From NCBI GenBank assembly GCA_019358985.1, contig JAHHIJ010000028.1, forward strand, positions 28,177-92,176: a stretch of 64,000 nucleotides of DNA, in the 5' to 3' direction. A program made the translations under genes and the position numbers. This document shows positions 1-8,555 of the stretch, piece by piece. The notes beneath the pieces were generated by a model. That model searched no databases. It saw nothing but the letters and a program-made list of their open reading frames with translations, and was not told the DNA's origin. This DNA comes from Tolypothrix brevis GSE-NOS-MK-07-07A (GTDB taxonomy: Bacteria; Cyanobacteriota; Cyanobacteriia; Cyanobacteriales; Nostocaceae). How positions within the stretch are numbered: the first letter of the stretch is position 1; every line of letters starts with the position of its first letter.

Positions 1-60
1 TGCAACTAACCTGATCCATGTATGAATGACAATAATTAGACATAGGAGTGAAAATGAATC

Positions 61-151
61 AGGACTTACGCACAGATCACGTGTTTCCGTCATTGCGACG
101 CAAGGAAGCAATCTCAAAGTCTTGTTTTCTCCTAACAAGTGCGTAAGTCCT
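61..151. repeat. MITE-like element with perfect 13-bp terminal inverted repeats
   Basis: The left end AGGACTTACGCAC (61-73) is the exact reverse complement of the right end GTGCGTAAGTCCT (139-151). The 91-bp interior has no open frame. The size and perfect terminal repeats fit a non-autonomous miniature transposon; no matching transposase is in the window. Its family assignment is unknown. Confidence 0.7.
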
Positions 152-157
152 ATGAAT

Positions 158-186
158 GTAGAGACGTAGTGCTGCTACGTCTTTAC
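158..186. repeat. Dispersed hairpin, TAGCN2GCTA core (type A), first copy
   Basis: Outer arms GTAGAGACG and CGTCTCTAC (here CGTCTTTAC) flank a short core TAG-N-GCTA. Further copies of this type lie near 4191-4217, 14678-14706, 17812-17838, 23741-23766, 23820-23845, 23893-23920, 24038-24066, 29507-29535, 30578-30606, 35475-35503, 47248-47274, 59172-59200 and 62178-62204. All are intergenic. A hairpin would form on either strand, so some could act as transcription terminators, but most lack a T-run. Confidence 0.8.
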
Positions 187-241
187 GTCTTTTCTGGAGA
201 TGTCGATTCATGTCATGTCAAATATAATATTGTAAAAAAGC

Positions 242-1675
242 ATGTCTGACATAATTATACATCCCCAAGCTTCTTATCTGCATAACTTTCTAGAACCTTA
301 TGAATTTTTTATAAATAGTTTAATAACACGGCTGACAGACTTTGTAAATAATAGTTCAACTAATGATGTAGCAAATCGCATCTTAGAAATAATTCAATAT
401 TCTTCCTCCGCAGATTTAGTTTTGGTTTTACATGATCGCGGTCAAAATAACTGGGTTGTCAAATCACAAAGCAATTTAACTGAAGATATAGAACCAGATA
501 CAGATATTGAAACTTTCAAATCAATAATTTTCCCCATTCTTTCGGATAAATCAATATTTGATCTCGGTCATCATGGAAGTTATAAAATCTATGAAACTAA
601 AAACGGTATTCTTAAAGCTCTTGTGATCATACCGCTGCAATCACCACAAACAGCTGAAGTTATGGTTGTTTGCGGTTTAAAACAAGATTCATATTTTTTA
701 GGAGATGCATTCGGCAGAATTTTATCAAGTTTTTATCAAGCTTGCCAGAAAATGCCACTTCAATCTGCATTAATTGAAGCTACTATTCTTGATGATTTAA
801 AGAGAGATTTCGGCTTTGTTTCTGCATCCTTACATCAAAGAAGATTTCAATTATTTCGTGAACATCTGCAACGAATGATTGTATTCTTTGAACCAGTACT
901 GCATTTAGATCCAGAAGACTTATTTATTAGTGGTTGGGAAGCTTTAGCAAGAAATCCAGATACTTTAATTGCTCCTTCTGATTTATTTGAAGCAGCAGAA
1001 TTATGGCGACATGATTTCATTGTTGAACTCGATCAATATTTTCTGATAGTTGCTACAAAAACCTATTTGGAGGCTAGACAAAAAGTAAAACAAAATCGTT
1101 CTCATGAAATTGTCCCATTATCAGTTAATGTTTATCCAGAATCTTTGATGCAAACAGCGTACTTTGAAACAGTACGTCAGATTATCAAAGATAAAGTGAT
1201 TTCACCGAGAAATCTCATATTAGAAATTTCTGAAAAATCCGAAATACCCCATTTTCAGGATGGTATTCGCTTAAAGTCTCCTTTAAACGTTTTCAAAACT
1301 AAATTACTAGAATATGTACGCAAATTTCAGATTAGATTTGCCATTGATGATTTTGGAGTTGGCTATGCTTCAGTTTCTCGTTTAGCGGGATTAAATCCAT
1401 GTCATGTAAAAATTGACCGAGAGATTTTGCATCATCAACCATGTGAAATTATTATTCGCTTTGTTCACGAACTTGTAGGAGCAAATAATTTGAATCCATC
1501 CAATGTAATTGTTGAAGGTGTAGATGAGACTATTCCTATTAGTTTGCGGAGATTAAAAGAAATAGGTGTCAGCTATATTCAAGGACATATTGTTGGTAAA
1601 CCAGAACCAGAAATTTACCGTTTGAGTTTGGAAAAAACAGAGTTGTTGAGAAAGCTGCTTTTAGAAAATAAATGA
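242..1675 (+). CDS. EAL-domain protein with N-terminal GAF-like region (probable c-di-GMP phosphodiesterase)
   Basis: The 477-residue protein has an N-terminal part (about 45-165) that looks like a GAF-type sensory fold, then an EAL domain (about 205-465). The residues that bind the two metals and c-di-GMP in active EAL enzymes are visible: E233 of the EAL signature (WEALAR), N295, E328, the DD pair 369-370 in AIDDFG, K390, E425 and Q447 in YIQGH. It should therefore be able to hydrolyse c-di-GMP to pGpG in the cytoplasm. There are no membrane segments and no GGDEF domain, and it stands alone. Family membership is clear; the sensed signal is unknown. Confidence 0.88.
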   Translation: MSDIIIHPQASYLHNFLEPYEFFINSLITRLTDFVNNSSTNDVANRILEIIQYSSSADLVLVLHDRGQNNWVVKSQSNLTEDIEPDTDIETFKSIIFPILSDKSIFDLGHHGSYKIYETKNGILKALVIIPLQSPQTAEVMVVCGLKQDSYFLGDAFGRILSSFYQACQKMPLQSALIEATILDDLKRDFGFVSASLHQRRFQLFREHLQRMIVFFEPVLHLDPEDLFISGWEALARNPDTLIAPSDLFEAAELWRHDFIVELDQYFLIVATKTYLEARQKVKQNRSHEIVPLSVNVYPESLMQTAYFETVRQIIKDKVISPRNLILEISEKSEIPHFQDGIRLKSPLNVFKTKLLEYVRKFQIRFAIDDFGVGYASVSRLAGLNPCHVKIDREILHHQPCEIIIRFVHELVGANNLNPSNVIVEGVDETIPISLRRLKEIGVSYIQGHIVGKPEPEIYRLSLEKTELLRKLLLENK

Positions 1676-1678
1676 TTT

Positions 1679-1706
1679 GTAGAGACGATAATTTATCGCG
1701 TCTCTG
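1679..1706. repeat. Dispersed hairpin, CGATAAATCG core (type C)
   Basis: GTAGAGACGATAATTTATCG continues into CGTCTCT just downstream of the EAL gene stop. The same outer arms as type A flank a different core. Other type C copies are near 3994-4022, 10126-10152 and at the start of the array at 63845. Confidence 0.7.
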
Positions 1707-1787
1707 TGCGAAATCAGCAACCTTTATATTGTATAAGATATAGTTGTGGGACGTAATCTTCTTATCCGAACCGTATTGGATCGCATC

Positions 1788-2618
1788 TTAGGAGCGAAAC
1801 AGATGATTGTGTTCGGGATGATATAAATGCGATCGCAAACCGACACCTTTGGAGTATCGCCCTTTGCCTACACTTTGCGAAAGTGCAGGACTAATTACGT
1901 ATAATGTAGTCCGAATCAGATTTTCTTCGGTGGTACAATCTGCCATTTTGTCAAGGGGAACAACCAGAATTTTTTCATCTTGCCAGCCGATTCGATAGCA
2001 AATTGCGACTAGGGTATCATCTGGGTAGTGTTCTAGTAGTTTGGCTTGGGAAGACGCGACATGACGCGCACTTAGATACAGACAAAGGCTAGCTTGATGT
2101 TGTGCGAGACTGGCTAATTCTTCTGTTGGGGGGACTTGTGTACGTCCGCTGATGCGGGTAAGGATGATAGTTTGAACTAAGCCAGGAACTGTTAACTCAA
2201 TTTTGAGTTTAGCCGCAGCGGCTTGAAAGGCGCTGATACCTGGTATAACTTCAAAGGGAATATCTGCATCTGCCAAAAGCTGCATTTGTTCGTGGATGGC
2301 ACTATATAAACTTGGATCACCAGAATGAAGACGAACGACAGATTTATGCGATCGCACTCGTTCGATCATGATTGGTAAAATCTCTTCTAAAGTCTTATTC
2401 GCCGTTTGAATAATCTCCGCATCATCACGACAAAGTTCTAAAATCTCTTCGGGGACTAAAGAATCTGCAAATAAAATCACATCAGCACACTTCAGCAGTT
2501 TCTGCGCCTTTACCGTTAGTAAATCAGGATCACCAGGACCTGCTCCCACAATATACACTGCTGGTATTAACAAATGACCATACTCTTTTCTACTTTTATT
2601 CACAGTATAATTACTCAT
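1788..2618 (-). CDS. cobM: Precorrin-4 / cobalt-precorrin-4 C11-methyltransferase
   Basis: This 276-residue SAM-dependent methyltransferase of the tetrapyrrole methylase family methylates C-11 of (cobalt-)precorrin-4 in corrin-ring (cobalamin/pseudocobalamin) synthesis. The SAM-binding glycine loop VGAGPGDPDLLT lies at 24-35, FADSLV at 50-55 and the RLHSGDPSLYSAI motif at about 96-108, all typical of CobM/CbiF rather than CobI or CobJ. The length is normal, with a short nonconserved N-terminal tail of about 18 residues. The gene lies downstream of lgt on the same strand, 360 bp away, with a terminator and repeats between, so co-transcription is doubtful. Confidence 0.92.
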   Translation of the reverse strand: MSNYTVNKSRKEYGHLLIPAVYIVGAGPGDPDLLTVKAQKLLKCADVILFADSLVPEEILELCRDDAEIIQTANKTLEEILPIMIERVRSHKSVVRLHSGDPSLYSAIHEQMQLLADADIPFEVIPGISAFQAAAAKLKIELTVPGLVQTIILTRISGRTQVPPTEELASLAQHQASLCLYLSARHVASSQAKLLEHYPDDTLVAICYRIGWQDEKILVVPLDKMADCTTEENLIRTTLYVISPALSQSVGKGRYSKGVGLRSHLYHPEHNHLFRS

Positions 2619-2728
2619 AAATAATCACATGACAATTCCGCAAAAAATTTTTTTGGCATTTTTTCAGTATCCTTCCGGATAAATACTCTTTGCCTAGTAG
2701 AGATGAGTGGTAGATGCACCCTGGTTAA

Positions 2729-2757
2729 GCCCTAGAGAATACTCTGGGGCATTTTTT
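2729..2757 (+). terminator. Rho-independent terminator on the + strand, possibly ending a small RNA
   Basis: A 9-bp stem pairs 2729-2737 with 2742-2750 around an AATA loop and is followed by ATTTTTTATTTTTAT. This is a textbook intrinsic terminator reading rightward. Both flanking genes (cobM and lgt) read leftward and no + strand gene lies upstream, so the terminator may end an unannotated small RNA starting about 40-80 nt upstream; TAAATACT at 2689-2696 is a loose -10 candidate. The terminator is well supported; the RNA is inferred. Confidence 0.75.
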
Positions 2758-2774
2758 ATTTTTATTGGTATGAG

Positions 2775-2803
2775 GTAGAGACGTTCCGGCGGAACGTCTG
2801 TAC
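2775..2803. repeat. Dispersed hairpin, TTCCGCCGGAA core (type B)
   Basis: GTAGAGACG arms flank the core TTCCGGCGGAA and the right arm CGTCTGTAC. Other type B copies occur at 5883-5911, 7035-7063, 8472-8500, 22636-22664, 47279-47307 (imperfect) and 47313-47341. The outer arms are those of types A and C, but the core differs. Confidence 0.8.
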
Positions 2804-2815
2804 TATGACTCCCCC

Positions 2816-2955
2816 CAATACGGTTCGGTTAAGGAGGTTATCTTGTTGGGGCAAGCGTTCTTGAGCAGGGGGAGAAGAGGAGCAGGGGGGGGAGAAAAAA
2901 CTGATTTTTCTTCCCCTGCCTCCCCTGCCTAAGAACGCTTATCCGAACCGTATTG
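2816..2955. repeat. 18-bp inverted repeat pair plus a third distant copy
   Basis: CAATACGGTTCGGTTAAG (2816-2833) is nearly the reverse complement of CTTATCCGAACCGTATTG (2938-2955). A third copy of the latter is at 1761-1778, just beyond cobM. The DNA between the arms is G/C-tract spacer with no open frame. It may be a small mobile element with one extra end left at 1761. Confidence 0.6.
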
Positions 2956-2978
2956 TGATTCCCCCATCTCCCCATCCC

Positions 2979-3854
2979 CTACCTCCCCATCTCCTCATCT
3001 GCGTTAGAGGGGGAAACTACATCAGGTAAAGAGCGTTTAGCTAAGTAAAGCCAAGCTAGCCCAGCTAATCCGAAGAGAATTCCCGTTAAACTTACCAATT
3101 GTGCGATTCTTAGTGGTCCGAGCATCAAACTATCAGTCCTTAGACCTTCGATCCAAAAGCGTCCTAAGCTATAAGTTACCCAGTAAACCATAAATAGCGT
3201 ACCTGTTTTTAGGCGTGGTTGCGATCGCAAACTCCGAAAAAACAAAGTCATCAGCAAAGCGAAAACCATTAAATTCCACAGAGATTCGTAAAGAAAGGTG
3301 GGATGGAAATACTCAAAACTAGCCAACTCTGGAGGACGACGTTCTGCCGGAATGTATAGCTTCCAGGGTAAATTAGTCGGACCACCAAAAGCTTCAGAGT
3401 TGAAGAAATTGCCCCAGCGCCCCAGCGCTTGTCCTAAAATCAGCGAAGGTGCTACTAAATCTGTTAATTGCCAAAAAGAAATTTGCTTGAGTTTGGCAAA
3501 AATTAACGCTGCTATAACCCCACCAATAATTGCACCATGAATCGCAATACCTCCTTGCCAAATGGCAATAATGCGTTCTGGATGCTGGGCATATTCTGCC
3601 CACTGAAATAAAACGTAATATATCCGTGCGGCGGGAATTGCCCCAATTACCAGCCAAATTGACAAATCACTCAGCAATTCTGGATTAATATTACGACGTT
3701 TTGCCAAATACTGAGAGAGGCTAACGCCAATTAACACAGCTGAGGCAATCAATAAGCCATACCAGCGGATTGTTAAAAATCCAATTTTAACCAGAATCGG
3801 TCCTGGAGAAGTAAATTGAAACGCCAAAGGCAAGACGGAAAAATCCAGTGCCAT
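2979..3854 (-). CDS. lgt: Prolipoprotein diacylglyceryl transferase
   Basis: This 291-residue multi-pass inner-membrane enzyme moves a diacylglyceryl group from phosphatidylglycerol to the lipobox cysteine of prelipoproteins, the first lipoprotein maturation step. The Lgt signature [14 protein letters not shown] is at 145-158 and the conserved His of the [10 protein letters not shown] segment is about residue 106. About seven hydrophobic segments are visible and length is typical. The C-terminus ends in an acidic tail. Possible substrates in this window include the lipoprotein at 17962. Confidence 0.95.
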   Translation of the reverse strand: MALDFSVLPLAFQFTSPGPILVKIGFLTIRWYGLLIASAVLIGVSLSQYLAKRRNINPELLSDLSIWLVIGAIPAARIYYVLFQWAEYAQHPERIIAIWQGGIAIHGAIIGGVIAALIFAKLKQISFWQLTDLVAPSLILGQALGRWGNFFNSEAFGGPTNLPWKLYIPAERRPPELASFEYFHPTFLYESLWNLMVFALLMTLFFRSLRSQPRLKTGTLFMVYWVTYSLGRFWIEGLRTDSLMLGPLRIAQLVSLTGILFGLAGLAWLYLAKRSLPDVVSPSNADEEMGR

Positions 3855-3953
3855 GCAAAAGTACCTATAATATTTTGGATTTTAGATTTTGCGAAAAGTC
3901 TGAGGATCGCTTTTCGAGAAGTTTGATGGTCGGTTTCCTGACTTCAAGTGTTG

Positions 3954-4053
3954 CTAGTAGTCTGTCAAGAACTAATTGACGAATAAATTTTCTGTAGAGA
4001 CGGCGATTTATCGCGTCTCTCTAAACGTCAAAATGAATTTGACAGACCACTAG
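3954..4053. repeat. MITE-like element (TIR CTAGTRGTCTGTCAA) carrying a type C hairpin
   Basis: The left end CTAGTAGTCTGTCAA (3954-3968) and right end TTTGACAGACCACTAG (4038-4053) are inverted repeats with one mismatch over 15 bp. In the middle lies a GTAGAGACG/CGTCTCT hairpin with a CGATTTATCG core (3994-4022). The 482-bp gap between lgt and coaD contains this element and the one at 4154-4235; no open frame is evident. Confidence 0.65.
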
Positions 4054-4153
4054 TCTCAAAGAATATGGTATTTGGATTTTGTTTCTTTTTTTTGTACATG
4101 GCACTCTGCAAAGCCTCAGTTTTCTAGTCTAAGGGTTTAAGGTGTAAAATAAT

Positions 4154-4235
4154 CATCTCCAGAAATTAATGATGCGTTACCACAAAGCCAACAGACGTAG
4201 CATTGCTACGTCTCTACATTGATTTTCGGAGATAT
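4154..4235. repeat. MITE-like element (CATCTCC...GGAGATR ends) carrying a type A hairpin
   Basis: CATCTCCAGAAA at the left and TTTTCGGAGATA at the right bracket the type A hairpin at 4191-4217; a GATGCGTTACC segment is also present. Related copies occur at about 14660-14731, 17794-17878, 23874-23948, 24018-24092, 35450-35525 and 59150-59222, with GCAACGCATA or its complement at the other end. Confidence 0.55.
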
Positions 4236-4336
4236 CTAAATAATCATCCTTTATTTCTAAAGTAAAAATACCGATTCGCGATCTCTGAATCGAGTTCCGA
4301 TATAATCACCTAAACAACTGTGAAGCATCTAATCTT

Positions 4337-4912
4337 GTGATTGCCATTTATCCAGGTAGTTTCGATCCCATTACCTTAGGACACCTTGACTTGATCCAAC
4401 GTGGTAGCAGGTTGTTTAATAAGGTGATTGTCGCTGTGCTGCGTAACCCCAACAAAATGCCCCTGTTTAGCGTGCAACAACGCATAGAACAAATTCGTCT
4501 TTCAACAGCACATCTACCTAATGTAGAAGTAGACAGCTTTGATGGTCTAACCGTCAATTATGCCCAAATGCAGCAAGCACAAGTATTGATCCGGGGTTTA
4601 CGAGCGGTTTCCGACTTTGAAGTAGAGCTACAAATGGCTCATACTAATAAAACCCTTTCTACTCAAATAGAAACTGTTTTTCTGGCTACCTCAAACGAGT
4701 ATAGTTTTTTAAGTAGTAGTGTAGTAAAAGAGATTGCAAGGTTTGGTGGCTCTATTGATCATCTTGTTCCCCCGCACGTCGCTCTAGATATATACCAATG
4801 CTACGCTCACCAACAGACAGTATCGAACCCAATCAAAACGGAAACAACCCAGAACCTCAGGAATTTGCCGATGGAAACTCCGATGGAGACGTTTCCGGAA
4901 TGGGAAGTGTAG
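4337..4912 (+). CDS. coaD: Phosphopantetheine adenylyltransferase
   Basis: The enzyme converts 4-phosphopantetheine and ATP to dephospho-CoA, the penultimate step of CoA synthesis. The nucleotidyltransferase motif [10 protein letters not shown] (7-16) and the second nucleotide-binding motif [15 protein letters not shown] (about 124-138) are both present. The start is GTG at 4337, giving the canonical N-terminus [11 protein letters not shown]. At 191 residues it is about 30 longer than usual: homology ends near DIYQCY (156), and the tail continues over 115 bp of the next gene in another frame. Confidence 0.93.
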   Translation: MIAIYPGSFDPITLGHLDLIQRGSRLFNKVIVAVLRNPNKMPLFSVQQRIEQIRLSTAHLPNVEVDSFDGLTVNYAQMQQAQVLIRGLRAVSDFEVELQMAHTNKTLSTQIETVFLATSNEYSFLSSSVVKEIARFGGSIDHLVPPHVALDIYQCYAHQQTVSNPIKTETTQNLRNLPMETPMETFPEWEV

Positions 4913-5490
4913 AAATTCAGCAAGAACTCAACCACTTAGAGGAAATGATTCTTTCTAGTTTCCACATTCCCCTAACGCGACGTACCTTAGTGGATGAAGA
5001 AAAGCTGCTCGATCAGCTTGATTTTATTCGAGTTTCTTTACCATCTGTTTTTCAAGAAGCTGCCGCGATTGTCGAACAGAAGCAGGAAATTCTTCTGGAA
5101 GCCGAAGAGTATGGACAGCAAGTTGTAGAGGCAGCGCAAGCCAAAAGAGCGCAAATTCTAGCTGAAAGTGACATTATCCGACAAGCAGAAAGAGAAGCCC
5201 AGATGCTTCGGCAAGAAGTGCAGCAAGAATGTGATGCGATGATGGAAGAGACTCTGGCAGAAATTGAGCGCAAGCGACGTGCTTGTCAGCAAGAGTTGGA
5301 GGATATTCGGCAAATTGCGATCGCTCAAGCTCAAGAAATTGAAAATGGCGCCGATACTTATGCTGATAGCGTCTTGGAAAATATCGAGCAAAACCTCAGC
5401 GATATGTTGCGAGTTATCCGCAACGGACGCGAACAACTGTATCCAGATACGCAACCACAACGCAATTCATCTCCCGGTAAGAAGAAGTAA
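4798..5490 (+). CDS. DivIVA-like coiled-coil protein, cyanobacterial conserved
   Basis: The 230-residue protein is almost entirely charged coiled coil from about residue 75 to 205 (runs of E, Q, R and A in heptads), with a low-complexity acidic N-terminus and a basic tail ending GKKK. This resembles cyanobacterial proteins annotated as DivIVA- or ATP-synthase-b-like. No enzymatic motif or membrane segment is seen. The first ATG (4798) lies 115 bp inside coaD in another reading frame; an in-frame ATG at 4900 ([11 protein letters not shown]) would reduce the overlap to 13 bp. The tight overlap suggests translation coupled to coaD. Function, perhaps cell polarity or division, is inference. Confidence 0.65.
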   Translation: MLRSPTDSIEPNQNGNNPEPQEFADGNSDGDVSGMGSVEIQQELNHLEEMILSSFHIPLTRRTLVDEEKLLDQLDFIRVSLPSVFQEAAAIVEQKQEILLEAEEYGQQVVEAAQAKRAQILAESDIIRQAEREAQMLRQEVQQECDAMMEETLAEIERKRRACQQELEDIRQIAIAQAQEIENGADTYADSVLENIEQNLSDMLRVIRNGREQLYPDTQPQRNSSPGKKK

Positions 5491-5547
5491 GTTAATAAAA
5501 ATACTTTATTACCACAATTGGTTTTAATTAAACAGGATTATTCATAA

Positions 5548-5874
5548 ATGTTTACTTTAGCCCAAGTTAATATTGGATTAAATATAGCAAGCTTACTAGG
5601 AATTATTCATGTTTTACTGGGTACAATTTACTTAATATTAATGGTATTTTTTCTAGTTCAAAGAGCAACTAGATTGACTAATTGGGCATTATCACTTTAT
5701 ATCATCCAGGCAATATTTATACCAGTTTTGATGTTTTTATCTGGGGTGATTTTGATATTTCAAGGTTGGCGCTTAGATCCAATTCTTCAGTTTGGGCAAT
5801 TTCTATCATTTCTGATAATTATTTATTTCGCCATTAAAGATATTGTAATTAACGCAGTTTATAGAAATAGATAA
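5548..5874 (+). CDS. Ycf66-like small membrane protein
   Basis: This 108-residue, very hydrophobic protein has about three membrane segments (15-40, 47-70, 82-100). The segment FQGWRLDPILQFGQFL is the hallmark of the Ycf66 family, found in cyanobacteria and some plastids, whose role is unknown. The N-terminal part is AT-rich and less like typical Ycf66. It stands 57 bp after the DivIVA-like gene on the same strand and may be co-transcribed. Confidence 0.75.
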   Translation: MFTLAQVNIGLNIASLLGIIHVLLGTIYLILMVFFLVQRATRLTNWALSLYIIQAIFIPVLMFLSGVILIFQGWRLDPILQFGQFLSFLIIIYFAIKDIVINAVYRNR

Positions 5875-5882
5875 CATCACCC

Positions 5883-5973
5883 GTAAAGACGTTCCGCCGG
5901 AACGTCTTTACAATTTTACGCGAAACATTTAAAGAATATAAGTAAAATCTTCAACCAACATACCAGGAACTAT
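5883..5973. repeat. Duplicated tail of tldE plus hairpin (left copy of a direct repeat)
   Basis: These 91 bp match 7035-7125 without gaps, with 8 mismatches by direct comparison. The shared segment is a type B hairpin followed by the last 15 codons of tldE; here the minus strand still reads VPGMLVEDFTY then I-L-stop. The rest of tldE is absent on this side. The pair brackets the frameshifted Rpn gene at 6069-6964, so insertion or rearrangement of that gene apparently duplicated or split the tldE end. Confidence 0.85.
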
Positions 5974-6068
5974 TAAATTTTCTACGTTTCATAAAATTCA
6001 TAATTATCCCTATGTCTGCTAAATAACTGGAATACTAGTCACGTACCATCTCCGCTATTTTCTCGTTG

Positions 6069-6964
6069 TTATATTCCATCCAACCAAGTCACTAAATCCT
6101 CTTGGCAAGTAAAATCGAATAACGCATCAGTTAAATCTTCCAATTGGGTAGTAGATAATTGACGAATTCGTTCCTCTAGCTGGAGTGTAATCGAACCAAG
6201 TTTGCGATTAAGCATACGTAAGATAACTTTTAATTCTCCTTCTTGTCGTCCCTGTAATTGCCAACTGGTAACTATTTCCATCACAACCTCTTGTTTAACT
6301 ATTTCAAATTTTGCTATCTCCGCTTTAAAAATTTCTTCTTCGGCTAAATTGAGCTTGAGGTAAATATCGACAAAACCCGATATCATTTTCATTTTTGCTG
6401 GATTTAACCGCAAAGTTGCCAACAAGCGCAAGCATTCCGATTTGACCTTGGGACGGTCTTTGGGTGCTATATTCATTTTAGCCATAAGAGCGCTGGCGAT
6501 GGGATTTTCTTGCTGTAAAAAGTCACGCCAGTTTAGCTGGTTGAGTTGAACAATACCATAATCGAAGGTGAGAACCGTTTTATCGGGAAATTCAACGCGA
6601 TAGAAATTTGTTTGCGTTGTGCGAGGGGTATCAAAGGAAAAAACGGCAATTGGATATACGGGTAATGCGTATTTTTCGTGCAAGCGTGCAAAATATCGAA
6701 ACATCCTGCGTCCGAAATCTTTTTGGTTGTAGGACTGATTTTCGATATGAATTAGGAAACAAGTATCTTGTCCACGAAACCGCATTTGTGCGACTAAATC
6801 AGCTTCGTATTGTTCTCCTTCGGTGACATCGGTGAATATTTCCTTTTCTAAAAATGTTAATGAATCTGGTTCTAGGTACGCAGCTACCTGCGGGAAAAAT
6901 AATTCTAAAAAATCGATAAAGAATGTTGCAATCAATTCTTTAAAAGGCGGTCGTGGTCAATCAT
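6069..6964 (-). pseudogene. Rpn-family PD-(D/E)XK nuclease-like protein with DUF4351, frameshifted near the N-terminus
   Basis: The long frame (6069-6935, 288 aa) resembles Rpn/YhgA-like proteins: the segment around IHIENQSYNQKDFGRRMFRY includes the E-x-Q pair of the nuclease core, and residues 230-288 are a DUF4351 tail (LRMLNRKLGSITLQLEERI). Family members usually begin MIDHDRLFKELI. Here ATG at 6964 encodes MIDHDRLLKN and then hits TGA, because a T-run has four instead of five T; the continuation LIATFFIDFLELFF is in the next frame. One missing base therefore separates the first ten codons. A shorter product from a later start is possible. The gene lies between the duplicated tldE tails. 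Confidence 0.8.
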
Positions 6965-7034
6965 ATTCATTTTGCTGCACGGATGAACATGATTTTATCA
7001 AATTATGTTTTACTTACCTCATGCCGGAACCATC

Positions 7035-7125
7035 GTAGAGACGTTCCGCCGGAACGTCTCTACAATTTGGCGCGAAACATTTAAAGAGTATAAGTGAAAT
7101 CTTCAACCAACATCCCAGGAACCAT
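7035..7125. repeat. Right copy of the direct repeat (hairpin plus genuine tldE 3' end)
   Basis: This is the counterpart of 5883-5973. It contains the type B hairpin at 7035-7063 and the end of intact tldE (7081 onward). Similarity stops at 7125, within the tldE coding sequence. Confidence 0.85.
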
Positions 7126-8433
7126 ACTCCCTCCTAGTTGACGACTGTCGTATGTTCCGACTTCGGGAATGAATTCTTGAAAATTGGTGAAGTCTATCAA
7201 ATTTTCTCCCCAAAAGCGATAGAGACTGTCATCAAAACGCAGATTTTCAATGGGGGCAATGATTTCTCCCTTTTCCACCCAAAAACAAGCATAACGAGTC
7301 ATGCCTGTGATTCTACCAGTTGGGCGATCGCTCCAATTCAAGTAATGTAAATTCGATACATATAAACCTGTATCTAAACTTGGTAAAATCTGCTCAAATG
7401 CTAAATTTCCCATACTTAATTCTGGCGCACGTAATGACTCATTTCCATTAGCACCGTTCGCATTTTTGTCATATTCCTTAGCAGTGCGAGAATTCACCAA
7501 GGTATTTACTAACATCCCTTTTTGAATTATAGGTATTTCCGGCTCTGCCATTTCTCCCCATTCATTAAATCGCGGCACCAACCCCCGTTGAAAGTTTTCT
7601 TTCAAATTAAATAATCGAGAAAGTTGCTTTTCTTGACGCGATATCGCTGTCAAAGCACTATTTCCTTGTTGAATATCAGCTTCGCTGACACCACCCCAAG
7701 AAAGCATCATCAATAAATCAGAAACAGCCGACGGCGCAAAATAAGTTTTATAATTTCCCCGTGGCAATTCTTTCGGGGAATGTGTAAGGAGATTTATTTG
7801 CTTTTTCGCATCACTGATTTTCGCTATATAAGCAGTTGAATCCCAATCACTTCCGGCAAAAGTACCTTTTACAGCTTGTCCCGAAGTAGTGAAAATAGAA
7901 TAATCTAAGGTAAAAGTATCGGTTGCAAATAAATGTTTTTGACCGCTAGAATCACCATAACCTTGAATTACGGAACCCCCAGCATATATCCCAGCAAAAT
8001 CTAATTCGGCAACTTGTTCTAGTACTGTTGGTACTACCGCTTCTACCGTCAACAATTTACCTGAATGTGTCTCGCGACTGGTATTTGTTCCTGATGGCAA
8101 AACTAGATACGGATCGGCGGGTAAATAGGGCAGTTCTTCTCTGAGTTCTTTGAAAGCGTTGTATGCTGTTTGCCAATCTATTTCCCAATTCCCAGTCAAG
8201 GGAAACTGGCGAAAACTATTGCGCTGATCTTGCATCAAATTAAGTTCGATCCAACCATCAGCGACACTACCAGTTTGTCGCACTTTGGCGTGATTGAATC
8301 GCGTAAATTGGCTGCGTTCGCCGTGTAGTTTTATGGTGAAGTGTTCACTGTCTGTTTTTTTAGTTAAAAGGGTTTCAAGTAATCGATTAAAGCTGATTTC
8401 TAAGGTTGATAAATCGTCAATTTTCATGGGCAT
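7081..8433 (-). CDS. TldE/PmbA-family protein (non-catalytic partner of TldD)
   Basis: The 450-residue protein has the PmbA/TldE fold. It lacks the HExxxH motif found in its neighbour, as expected for the inactive subunit of the TldD/TldE heterodimeric metalloprotease, which degrades unfolded peptides and matures some RiPP precursors. Conserved C-terminal segments include GNLAFEQILPSLDTGLYVSNL and TGRITGMTRYACFWVEKG. It follows tldD on the same strand after 122 bp that hold a type B hairpin. A copy of its last codons sits at 5912-5973. No RiPP precursor was seen nearby. Confidence 0.87.
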   Translation of the reverse strand: MPMKIDDLSTLEISFNRLLETLLTKKTDSEHFTIKLHGERSQFTRFNHAKVRQTGSVADGWIELNLMQDQRNSFRQFPLTGNWEIDWQTAYNAFKELREELPYLPADPYLVLPSGTNTSRETHSGKLLTVEAVVPTVLEQVAELDFAGIYAGGSVIQGYGDSSGQKHLFATDTFTLDYSIFTTSGQAVKGTFAGSDWDSTAYIAKISDAKKQINLLTHSPKELPRGNYKTYFAPSAVSDLLMMLSWGGVSEADIQQGNSALTAISRQEKQLSRLFNLKENFQRGLVPRFNEWGEMAEPEIPIIQKGMLVNTLVNSRTAKEYDKNANGANGNESLRAPELSMGNLAFEQILPSLDTGLYVSNLHYLNWSDRPTGRITGMTRYACFWVEKGEIIAPIENLRFDDSLYRFWGENLIDFTNFQEFIPEVGTYDSRQLGGSMVPGMLVEDFTYTL

Positions 8434-8471
8434 TTTTTGGGGAGATGAGGGAGTGGGGAAGGCGCGGAGTT

Positions 8472-8500
8472 GTAGAGACGTTCCGCCGGAACGTCTGTAC
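8472..8500. repeat. Type B hairpin between tldD and tldE
   Basis: GTAGAGACG, core TTCCGCCGGAA and CGTCTGTAC occupy the tldD-tldE junction, set between near-repeats of GGAGGCGCGGAGTT (8461 and 8518). It could affect readthrough between the two genes; no T-run follows. Confidence 0.75.
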
Positions 8501-8555
8501 TAAAGGAGCGGAGGAGCGGAGGCGCGGAGTTCTTCCCGTTGTCCCCCTTGTCTTT

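Noticed and set aside
2619..2978. Cobalamin riboswitch upstream of cobM
   Set aside because: No B12-box-like conserved sequence was seen on the minus strand; the spacer holds repeats and a + strand terminator.
3298..3540. Open frame on the + strand inside lgt
   Set aside because: Antisense shadow of lgt with no recognisable motif.
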